Source: Legionella genomosp. 1 (GTDB lineage: Bacteria; Pseudomonadota; Gammaproteobacteria; Legionellales; Legionellaceae). Taken from it: 15,855 bases of DNA. Below are positions 1 to 6,739 of this stretch, in pieces. Where the stretch lies: the NCBI GenBank assembly GCA_945865355.1, contig CAMBDN010000032.1:1-15855 (forward strand), read 5' to 3'. A model generated the notes under the pieces. The model made no database searches. It had not been told where the DNA came from and saw nothing but the letters and a program-made list of their open reading frames with translations. Numbering within the stretch: the stretch's first letter is position 1; every line of letters starts with the position of its first letter. The position numbers were made by a program, and so were the translations under genes.

Positions 1-957
1 GCCGATCTTGTTTTTCCATTTTTTCTTTTTATTGTCGGTGTATCGATAACATTCACATTAAGTAAAGCTATCGCCCGCAACAGCTCATTTAAGGAACTAT
101 TTCCTAAAATATTAAAAAGATCGCTGATTCTATTTTTTGTAGGATTGCTTCTCAACGCGTTTCCCTACCACTTTGACGTTGCAACTATCCGAGTTTTTGG
201 TGTCCTACAGCGTATTGCGATTTGCTATTTTATAGCGGCCATTTTATTCCTTACAACGCGCACCATAACACAAGCGCTCATCATGTTGGGCATTATGATT
301 GCTTACTGGCTCATGATGTCATTCATCCCTACATATGACTTCTCAGCACCCGGTAATTTTGCCGCTTATATAGACAGGCTATTATTCTCCTCCGCGCATC
401 TTTACGGAAAAGTATTTGATCCTGAGGGGCTCTTAAGTACCCTGCCCTCTATTGCGACCACCCTCCTAGGAAATTTAACGGGCGCTTGGTTGCTAACGTC
501 ATATAACAGTCAACAAAAACTCACTGGGCTAACCATTGCTGGATTTGTCGCTCTTTTAGCAGGCTGGTTTTGGGGACTATATTTCCCAATAAACAAGGCA
601 CTATGGACCAGTTCCTATGTGTTATGGACAGGTGGTTCAGCATTGATTTTTTTAGCGCTTTGTTTTTGGCTCATCGAGATAAAATTATGGAAAAAATGGT
701 CTAGACCATTTGAAATTTTTGGGTTGAGCGCAATGCTTGCCTACGTGTTGCATGTTGTATTTCTAAAAATTCAAGCCATGATTTCCCTACCCAACGCCGA
801 TGGATCAGCTAGAAATTTACGTTTGTATATTACTGACCATTTATTCAACTGGACGTCCTCACCGAATGCATCGCTGCTATATGCTTTAAGTTATACCTTT
901 TTATGGTTTGTTATTATCCAACTATTCGTTAATAACAAGTTTACCAAAAGATCTTAG
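1..957 (+). CDS. COG4299/DUF5009-type membrane acyltransferase, C-terminal part (left-truncated)
   Basis: The frame is open from the first base to the TAG at 955-957, so the gene starts outside the window; the first ATG inside (145) is internal. The visible product has about 318 residues and is strongly hydrophobic, with several membrane helices. The opening DLVFPFFLFIVGVSIT block, then a GLLLNAFPYHFD segment and RVFGVLQRIAICY, are the pattern I know from the COG4299 family, which is related to lysosomal heparan-alpha-glucosaminide N-acetyltransferase and bacterial NagX. Such proteins are inner-membrane enzymes thought to move acetyl groups across the membrane onto sugars. The substrate here cannot be read from sequence. 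It converges on the HAD-like gene to its right with an 83-base gap. The family call is from remembered motifs and fairly secure; the specific reaction is not. Confidence 0.82.
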   Translation, partial: ADLVFPFFLFIVGVSITFTLSKAIARNSSFKELFPKILKRSLILFFVGLLLNAFPYHFDVATIRVFGVLQRIAICYFIAAILFLTTRTITQALIMLGIMIAYWLMMSFIPTYDFSAPGNFAAYIDRLLFSSAHLYGKVFDPEGLLSTLPSIATTLLGNLTGAWLLTSYNSQQKLTGLTIAGFVALLAGWFWGLYFPINKALWTSSYVLWTGGSALIFLALCFWLIEIKLWKKWSRPFEIFGLSAMLAYVLHVVFLKIQAMISLPNADGSARNLRLYITDHLFNWTSSPNASLLYALSYTFLWFVIIQLFVNNKFTKRS

Positions 958-1040
958 GCTGCAAATCCTCACCCTAGCCAACGCCAACAAGGGGAAAATG
1001 GTTTTTTTTCTGTTTTACTTTAAATCATATGCACCTAACT

Positions 1041-1901
1041 TCAGCTCTCTCTACCCAGAGCGGGCAATGAGGAGGCACTGGCAAGCTTAAAGTCTTTACA
1101 AATAGTTGAATAAAATTCATCAGCTTTGTGTATGTTCCTTGCAGGAATCTTAAGCCTTTGCGCTTCGGCCAGATCGCCATCATACTGACTGACCACAGTT
1201 ACATCAGCCGGTGATAGATGAAGTTGGTCTTCTACCAAATATTTTAATAATGACATCGTCGATGGCGGCGCTGCTTGTTTACTTTGTTGAGGGGTTTTAA
1301 AGCACTGATAACGGTAAGATAGGCAGAGGAAAATATTATCTGCAATTTCGATGGGTCTGTTATCTTCCATTACGCTGATATCGATGGGTGATCTAAATTG
1401 AATATGCGGATTTTGCTCTCTAAGGAGTGTAAGAATTGCAAAAACGTTTAACTCATTGGTATTTGATATTAAATAGACTGGCTCTGATTGTGACACAAGT
1501 GCTGGAAAACGTGGGACCCTATTTTCTTCTAAACCAATCAGTGAATTCCATGCTGCTTCTAAAGGTACTAATCGAGGATCGTTCGTATAACGACCCCTTA
1601 TTTCCCCTCTAGGAATCAACACAGCACCCTCGTTATGCTCACTCACCTGAAAGAGAATTGCTAGATTTTCCAAGAATTGCTCCGTGCTAATTCGACCCAA
1701 TTTATACGGCTCAATCAGTTCGGCATATCTTGTTTGGTATTGATACATCACCCAGGCATAATTAGACCAGGATTTGAAAAAGGTAGGGCAACAGCCCCCA
1801 CATCCGCCACCACCAGCGTTACAAAGCTTCGCAAATTCTGTAACGCTGGTAGAGATTGGATATAAAGTGTGAATTGTAGATAAATTAACGATTAAAGGCA
1901 T
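1041..1901 (-). CDS. HAD-like protein related to YihX-type phosphatases, probable pseudo-enzyme
   Basis: 286 residues. I compared it from memory with E. coli YihX (HAD subfamily IA, alpha-glucose-1-phosphatase). A cap segment KLGRISTEQFLENL (68-80) resembles YihX ERGEISDEAFAEAL. The motif II region YLISNTNELN (143-152) matches VLSNTNRLH, and a lysine in FKTP (202) sits where motif III Lys is expected. LHLSPADVTVVSQYDGD (227-243) lines up with FSPSDTVFFDDNADN. The nucleophile motif DLGN appears as NLST (6-9), and the motif IV Asp pair is replaced by SQ, so catalysis by the usual HAD route is unlikely. An unusual Gly/Cys run GGGGCGGCCP lies at 30-39, next to a strong DNA hairpin. The ATG at 1901 has only a weak ribosome site. 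A binding or regulatory role is possible; no function can be named. Confidence 0.7.
   Translation of the reverse strand: MPLIVNLSTIHTLYPISTSVTEFAKLCNAGGGGCGGCCPTFFKSWSNYAWVMYQYQTRYAELIEPYKLGRISTEQFLENLAILFQVSEHNEGAVLIPRGEIRGRYTNDPRLVPLEAAWNSLIGLEENRVPRFPALVSQSEPVYLISNTNELNVFAILTLLREQNPHIQFRSPIDISVMEDNRPIEIADNIFLCLSYRYQCFKTPQQSKQAAPPSTMSLLKYLVEDQLHLSPADVTVVSQYDGDLAEAQRLKIPARNIHKADEFYSTICKDFKLASASSLPALGRES
1812..1850. repeat. Perfect 12-bp inverted repeat inside the HAD-like gene
   Basis: ACCAGCGTTACA (1812-1823) and its exact reverse complement TGTAACGCTGGT (1839-1850) enclose a 15-base loop. The structure covers about codons 18-30 of the minus-strand HAD-like gene, shortly after the start codon, and its end encodes the start of the glycine-rich run. 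In mRNA it would form a stable stem. It could be an inserted palindromic element that stayed in frame, or a hairpin that slows translation. Confidence 0.85.
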
Positions 1902-1994
1902 TTAATGACCATAACTATTTACAGAGTGACTTATTATACCCCAAAAATTCGCTAAATGGCCAAGCAGATACGCTACTCACTAAATGGAGTAAAG

Positions 1995-2711
1995 CTAAGT
2001 TCCCAAAAAATCATGCGTTGCTAATTGATACGTATTAAGCAAGTTATCTTGGACAACGGTCGCTTGATTATTAATGGCTTGCAGCAACTCTATTTTTTTA
2101 AGTATCCCTGTTTTAAATTGCCAGCCTTGGGGTAACTTTAGTTTTGTAGCGAGTTGAGCGAGTGATTCTTCTGTTTGTGGAGCTTGTTGCACGCTATAGG
2201 ACTGCATTACAAATACTTTACCCGCGGGAGAAATGAGCTCATACACGGGTTTGCTTGCATCATAAACCCACGTTGTTTTACGGGCAACTTTCAGTTCGTG
2301 ATAAGATGTTTTTGATTCAAGTAAATCAAGCAGACCAATATGTAACACACCAGCCTCTCTTAACTGTAGTCCACAAATCGTTTTAGTGGTTGGGTTAATC
2401 AAGGTGGAGTTTTTAAGTCCGTCGATAACCCAATACCTAGGGCCATTCAAGTGGACACGATCAGCACCTGATTCTTTTTTAACGCCTGCAACAGTCACCT
2501 TTTTCCAAATAAGTTCAGGGCAATCATTCAATCCCAACGTGTTGTACACCGCATAATTCGTAAGCGTTTTAGAAACTAATATTTCACAATATCGTTCTCC
2601 ACGAAGATGCGATTTATCCGCTGCTTGGGTCCATAAAGGAACTATCGATAAAATGAGGAGTAAACAGCGGCATTTAAGACTGGGTTTTAAAAACAGAACG
2701 TTATTATTCAT
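1995..2711 (-). CDS. Secreted or periplasmic protein of unknown function
   Basis: 238 residues from the ATG at 2711. This start is chosen because AAGGA (2720-2724) lies 8 bases upstream; an ATG at 2720 in the same frame would sit on top of that site. The N-terminus is a clear signal peptide: lysines, a hydrophobic core CLLLILSIVPLW, then TQAADK with a likely cleavage after AQA-type residues. The mature part contains RYCEILVSK, YAVYNTLGLNDCPE and VHLNGPRYWVIDG, a pattern I recognise from conserved hypothetical proteins of many bacteria without an assigned role. Only two cysteines (in RYCEI and NDCPE) are close together and could form a disulfide. It is divergent from hemB, with a 193-base gap between start codons. 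Function unknown. Confidence 0.75.
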   Translation of the reverse strand: MNNNVLFLKPSLKCRCLLLILSIVPLWTQAADKSHLRGERYCEILVSKTLTNYAVYNTLGLNDCPELIWKKVTVAGVKKESGADRVHLNGPRYWVIDGLKNSTLINPTTKTICGLQLREAGVLHIGLLDLLESKTSYHELKVARKTTWVYDASKPVYELISPAGKVFVMQSYSVQQAPQTEESLAQLATKLKLPQGWQFKTGILKKIELLQAINNQATVVQDNLLNTYQLATHDFLGT

Positions 2712-2840
2712 CGATGGCATCCTTGTAGAAAATGAACGAATTTCTAATATTAATATAATAGAAAAACCAGTTGGGGTCGAACGGTATCGATAGTATAGTA
2801 CACAGCATACGTCAGTATGTTATTTGAAGAACACTTATTG

Positions 2841-2860
2841 TGCTTCGCTCCATACGGGCT
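2841..2860. repeat. Half copy of the CCGTA palindromic repeat
   Basis: The segment TGCTTCGCTCCATACGGGCT matches the right half of the palindromic elements near argR (compare GTCGCTCCTTACGGACT at 12651-12667, about 14 of 17 identical). No matching left arm is visible, so it looks like a degenerate half element in the hemB leader/promoter region. Confidence 0.5.
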
Positions 2861-2904
2861 AACTGTTTAAGCAAATCACAAAAATTGTAGTTGCGGAGAT
2901 TGAT

Positions 2905-3915
2905 ATGAACGAGACCGGTTTATTTCCTAAAACTCGACTGAGACGGTTGAGAGGAGACGCGACGCTGAGGGCCTTGGTGCGAGAAACCTCATTGAATCCA
3001 AATAAATTTGTCTTACCGTTATTTATTAAACACGGTTCAGGTATTAAACATCCCATTTCTTCTATGCCTGGTCACTATCAAATCAGCGTTGATCACTTGA
3101 AAGAGGAAATAGAGACAATATGGGAGCTTGGGATCAAGAGCGTTATCTTGTTTGGTATTCCTGAGCATAAGGATTCTCTAGGTACAGACGCTTATTCAAA
3201 CAAAGGCATTATTCAAACGGCTATTCCTATTATTAAAAAGCATGCACCAGATATGCTCGTCATGTCTGATATATGCTTGTGTGAATATACTGATCATGGC
3301 CATTGTGGTGTCGTTGGTGAGCATGATCATCAAACCGAGGTCTTTGTTGATAATGATAAGACTCTGGATTTATTAGCGAAGCAAGTCGTCAGCCACGCAA
3401 ATGCTGGTGCAGATATTATTGCGCCAAGCGGTAACATGGATGGGATGGTATTTAAAATACGCGAAGCACTCGATAACGCCGGTTATCAACATCTACCGAT
3501 CTTAAGCTATTCAGTTAAATATGCTTCATCGATGTATGGTCCCTTCCGTATCGCGGCAGAGGGTGCGCCAAAATTTGGTGATCGTCGTACCTACCAAATG
3601 GATTATGCAAACGGCAATGAAGCTGTCCGTGAGTGTGCTCTCGATGTCGCTGAAGGGGCTGACATGTTGATGGTGAAGCCTGCGCATACCTATCTTGATA
3701 TCATTCGGCAAGTAAAAGACGCATTTCCTTCTTTACCTTTAGGTGCGTACCATACCAGTGGCGAGTTCGCGATGATAAAAGCTGCAGCAGAAAAGGGGTG
3801 GATCGATGAGCGGAACGGTGTGATGGAAGTGTTAACAGCAATTCATCGTGCAGGGGCGGATTTTATTATTACCTATTATGCTAAAGAGGCTGCGGAGTGG
3901 CTTCGGGGGAAATGA
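2905..3915 (+). CDS. hemB: Porphobilinogen synthase (delta-aminolevulinate dehydratase)
   Basis: 336 residues, the usual length. HemB joins two 5-aminolevulinate molecules to porphobilinogen in cytoplasmic haem synthesis. The zinc-site motif CLCEYTDHGHC supplies Cys124, Cys126 and Cys134. The Schiff-base lysines are Lys205 in SYSVKYASS and Lys258 in MLMVKPA. YGPFR (211-215) and GAYHTSGE (280-287) are also as in the family. The substrate loop reads APSGNMDG (173-180) rather than the E. coli APSAAMDG. The ATG at 2905 has GGAG at 2895-2898, 6 bases upstream. It is a single-gene unit by context: divergent from the secreted protein, convergent with argH, with a small hairpin just after its stop. 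All key residues are present, so it should be functional. Confidence 0.98.
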   Translation: MNETGLFPKTRLRRLRGDATLRALVRETSLNPNKFVLPLFIKHGSGIKHPISSMPGHYQISVDHLKEEIETIWELGIKSVILFGIPEHKDSLGTDAYSNKGIIQTAIPIIKKHAPDMLVMSDICLCEYTDHGHCGVVGEHDHQTEVFVDNDKTLDLLAKQVVSHANAGADIIAPSGNMDGMVFKIREALDNAGYQHLPILSYSVKYASSMYGPFRIAAEGAPKFGDRRTYQMDYANGNEAVRECALDVAEGADMLMVKPAHTYLDIIRQVKDAFPSLPLGAYHTSGEFAMIKAAAEKGWIDERNGVMEVLTAIHRAGADFIITYYAKEAAEWLRGK

Positions 3916-3916
3916 T

Positions 3917-3943
3917 CCCGCATTTTGCAGCACTTCATGCGGG
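3917..3943. repeat. Palindromic repeat just after hemB (CCCGCAT, 13-nt loop, ATGCGGG)
   Basis: Arms CCCGCAT (3917-3923) and ATGCGGG (3937-3943) pair perfectly around a 13-base loop TTTGCAGCACTTC. The loop closely resembles that of the element at 11971-12005 (TTCGCAGCGCTAC), and the arms differ from it by one compensated base pair. It begins one base after the hemB stop and lies between the convergent hemB and argH genes. It may help end or stabilise transcripts, but there is no T tract after it. Confidence 0.7.
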
Positions 3944-3975
3944 CTAGATTGACTATGTCTCATACCACTGTCCAT

Positions 3976-5424
3976 TTAAATGGGGATATTGAACGTTGAG
4001 TACACTTTTGAAAGATGTACTTTTTTTTCCTCCACCCAACCATGATTTAAGGTGATATGCTGCTCATGAACGAGCAATTGTGCTTCAAGTGCGGAGGTTT
4101 TTGTTATATTGCCACGATCGCTCGCTAGAACCACATTTTCTACCGATAAGCATTGATAAATTTTTTCATCAATCACGGTAGAAAACATCTGCATGTCAGT
4201 TAGTGATAAATCATCTAAATTGCAATTTTTTTGCATACAAAAAGCGACCATTTTCCCCACAACCTCATGTGCAGCACGAAAGGTCAGGCCATTTCTAACC
4301 AGATATTCCGCAAATACTGTAGCATTTAAATATCCAGTAACACTTGCAGCATACATGGCTTCCGTGTTGACCTTTAAACTTGCTAATAATGGCGAATATA
4401 TCGATAGGGTTTGAACTATCGTTTTAACCACATCAAACAAAGGTTCTTTGTCTTCTTGCAAATCTTTATTATATGCCAAAGGAAGCCCTTTCATGATGGT
4501 TAATAATGTAAATAATGCACCATATACCCGTCCTGTTTTGCCTCTCCCTAGCTCCACCACATCAGGATTTTTCTTTTGTGGCATGATGCTACTGCCAGTA
4601 CAGAACGCATCATCGAAGGTAATAAAATTAAATTCTTGGCTAGACCAAAGGACCAACTCCTCACTCATGCGGGACAGATGCATCATGATAAGCGAACCCG
4701 CAGACATAAATTCGATAACAAAATCCCTGTCACTCACTGCATCAAGCGTATTAATGTATATCCCATCAAATCCCAATGCATTGGCTACATACTCCTTATC
4801 AATAGGAAACGTAGTTCCGGCTAATGCACAAGCACCGAGTGGCGATTGATTAACTCGCGTCCAACATGATTTTAACCGGTCAATGTCTCGCTGCAACATG
4901 GCCACATAAGCCAACCAATGTTGTGCTAATGTAATGGGTTGTGCCCTTTGTAAATGCGTATAGCCGGGCAAGATAACCGCTTTATGTTGATTCGCCATAT
5001 CGAACAAAGTCTTCTGTAGCTGGTACAATAGCTCTGTAATAACAATCATTTTTTTACGAAGATATAAGTGTAGATCAAGTGCGACTTGATCATTTCGACT
5101 TCGAGCTGTGTGGAGTTTTCCAGCTAAATCGCCTATTTGTGCGCCTAGCATACGTTCGATATTCATGTGAATATCTTCATCCTCAATGGAGAATGCAGCA
5201 TCTCCCAACGCTAAATTTTCGGCAATTTTTTGCAACCCTTGCTGCAGTTGCTTGCTTTCATCAGCCGTTATAATCCCACTGTGTGCAAGCATCGCTGCGT
5301 GAGCAAGGCTGCCTAATATATCTTCGTATGCCAATTCGCTATCAAACTCAATAGAAGCCGTGTATTTCTCTACTTCCGAATGCGTTTGCTTGTTAAATCG
5401 TCCTGACCATAATTTTGTTTTCAT
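3976..5424 (-). CDS. argH: Argininosuccinate lyase
   Basis: 482 residues from the ATG at 5424; E. coli ArgH has 457. It splits argininosuccinate to arginine and fumarate, the last arginine step, in the cytoplasm. It is a fumarase/aspartase-superfamily protein. Visible motifs are LHTARSRNDQ (residues about 104-113), GYTHLQRAQP with the catalytic His (about 157), and the superfamily signature GSSIMPQKKNPD (277-288) with the catalytic Ser. The start is set by overlap: argG ends and argH begins in the tetranucleotide ATGA (5421-5424), a classic translational-coupling arrangement, and the protein then begins MKTKLWSGRF as in the family. A longer in-frame start at 5466 would add 14 residues that do not belong. 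It is the last gene of the arginine block. It should be active. Confidence 0.97.
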   Translation of the reverse strand: MKTKLWSGRFNKQTHSEVEKYTASIEFDSELAYEDILGSLAHAAMLAHSGIITADESKQLQQGLQKIAENLALGDAAFSIEDEDIHMNIERMLGAQIGDLAGKLHTARSRNDQVALDLHLYLRKKMIVITELLYQLQKTLFDMANQHKAVILPGYTHLQRAQPITLAQHWLAYVAMLQRDIDRLKSCWTRVNQSPLGACALAGTTFPIDKEYVANALGFDGIYINTLDAVSDRDFVIEFMSAGSLIMMHLSRMSEELVLWSSQEFNFITFDDAFCTGSSIMPQKKNPDVVELGRGKTGRVYGALFTLLTIMKGLPLAYNKDLQEDKEPLFDVVKTIVQTLSIYSPLLASLKVNTEAMYAASVTGYLNATVFAEYLVRNGLTFRAAHEVVGKMVAFCMQKNCNLDDLSLTDMQMFSTVIDEKIYQCLSVENVVLASDRGNITKTSALEAQLLVHEQHITLNHGWVEEKKVHLSKVYSTFNIPI

Positions 5425-6614
5425 TTTTTCTGGACCCCATATTGGGTTTGTGTGGGCAAGCCCCATAATTTTATAAAGCCGAGAGCTGCGTGATGATCAA
5501 ACTGGTCGTCGATCGCGTAGGTTGCAAGATTTTTAATATAGAGTGAATACGGCGATTCTCTTCCCACCACAATTGCGTGACCTTTATGTAGTTTAATTCG
5601 TACACGTCCTGTTACATATTGCTGTGTCTCTTCAATAAACGCGGTCAATGCTACCCTTAGTGGTGAATGCCACAAGCCTTCATAAATCAAATTGGCTAAG
5701 CGTTGCTCGACTATTGGTTTAAAGTGAGCCACTTCACGGACCAACGTCAACGACTCCAATGCTTTATGAGCAGTAATTAGCGTCATTGCTGCTGGAGCCT
5801 CATAGACTTCTCGAGATTTTATGCCAATTAATCGGTTTTCGATGTGATCAATTCGCCCAACACCATGCAGTCCTGCAATATCATTCAATTCAGTAATAAT
5901 ATTTGCAAACGACAAATATTTTCCATTTAAGGCAACGGGTAGACCTTGATAGAAATCAATCGTGATTTCTTCTGCTTCTTCTTTAGCCATGGTGATATTT
6001 TTTGTTAATGCGTAAGCTTCTTCTGGTGGCTCAGCCCAAGGGTCCTCCAAAACACCACATTCACAACTTCTACCCCATAGATTTTGGTCGATGCTAAATG
6101 GATTATGCAAATTAATGGGCAATGGAATATGATGCTTTTCAGCATATGCAATGGCTTGCTCCCTTGGCATAGGATTTTCTCTTGCTGGTGCAACTATTTG
6201 CAATTCAGGAGCTAATGCCTTAATGGTCACATCAAAACGCACTTGGTCATTACCTTTTCCTGTACAACCATGAGCCACAGCAACCGCATCTTCATTTCTT
6301 GCGACTTCAACCAGTGATTCAGCAATTAATGGTCGAGATAAAGCGGAAATGAGCGGATAGACACCCTCATATAGCGTATTAGCTTTTAAAGCCGTTGCAA
6401 GATATTCGTTTGCAAAACGCTCTTGTAATGAGAGTAGATAGCATTTACTCGCACCAATTTCCAAAGCTTTTTCGCGGATTGGATCTAATGCTTTTCCCTC
6501 ACCTACATCCATAGCTACTGCAATCACATCAAATCCATATTGTTCTTGTAGCCACTTGATAGAACAAGACGTATCAAGACCACCCGAATATGCGAGAATA
6601 ATTTTTTTACTCAT
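5421..6614 (-). CDS. argG: Argininosuccinate synthase
   Basis: 397 residues, the length of the shorter ArgG class (E. coli has a longer 447-residue type). It condenses citrulline and aspartate with ATP to argininosuccinate. The N-terminal pyrophosphatase-type loop AYSGGLDTS is at 8-16, the nucleotide/citrulline-site motif HGCTGKGNDQVRF at 115-127, ECGVLEDPWAEPPEE at 185-199, and SREVYEAPAA at 267-276. A strong GGAGG lies about 6 bases before the ATG at 6614. The gene follows carB-argF after a 125-base gap that holds a long inverted repeat, and overlaps argH by ATGA. It probably shares the carA transcript, although the repeat could alter message levels at this point. Nothing is missing. Confidence 0.97.
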   Translation of the reverse strand: MSKKIILAYSGGLDTSCSIKWLQEQYGFDVIAVAMDVGEGKALDPIREKALEIGASKCYLLSLQERFANEYLATALKANTLYEGVYPLISALSRPLIAESLVEVARNEDAVAVAHGCTGKGNDQVRFDVTIKALAPELQIVAPARENPMPREQAIAYAEKHHIPLPINLHNPFSIDQNLWGRSCECGVLEDPWAEPPEEAYALTKNITMAKEEAEEITIDFYQGLPVALNGKYLSFANIITELNDIAGLHGVGRIDHIENRLIGIKSREVYEAPAAMTLITAHKALESLTLVREVAHFKPIVEQRLANLIYEGLWHSPLRVALTAFIEETQQYVTGRVRIKLHKGHAIVVGRESPYSLYIKNLATYAIDDQFDHHAALGFIKLWGLPTQTQYGVQKK

Positions 6615-6650
6615 TACAGCCTCCAGTTAAAAATATACCGTTGTCTTAAT

Positions 6651-6726
6651 CTCGTCATTGCGAGCTTGTGAAGCAATCTAGAAGTCACCTTACGGAACTG
6701 GATCTTTGCAAGCTCGTAATGACGAG
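6651..6726. repeat. Long inverted repeat between carB-argF and argG
   Basis: CTCGTCATTGCGAGCTTG (6651-6668) is matched at 17 of 18 positions by the reverse complement of CAAGCTCGTAATGACGAG (6709-6726). The left arm runs on into GAAGCAATCT. The CGTCATTGCGAG...GAAGCAATC motif is one I recognise as a widely scattered palindromic or MITE-like repeat in bacterial genomes. It fills most of the only sizeable gap in the arginine block, so it may form an mRNA stem that separates or stabilises the two transcript parts. No T tract follows it on the minus strand. Confidence 0.85.
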
Positions 6727-6739
6727 GGTTGTTTTATTT

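Noticed and set aside
973..1009. Possible terminator after the first gene (CCCT...AGGG and a run of eight T)
   Set aside because: The stem has only about four pairs and does not abut the T run; not convincing.
2806..2819. Small hairpin CATAC-GTCA-GTATG upstream of hemB
   Set aside because: Five-bp arms are too short to separate from chance, and no regulator site is recognised.
4448..4849. 133-codon open frame on the plus strand inside argH
   Set aside because: It is antisense to a well-conserved enzyme, with no recognisable protein sequence or ribosome site.
5425..5466. Upstream in-frame start for argH
   Set aside because: The 14 extra residues are encoded inside the argG end and are not ArgH-like; the ATGA overlap start explains the gene better.
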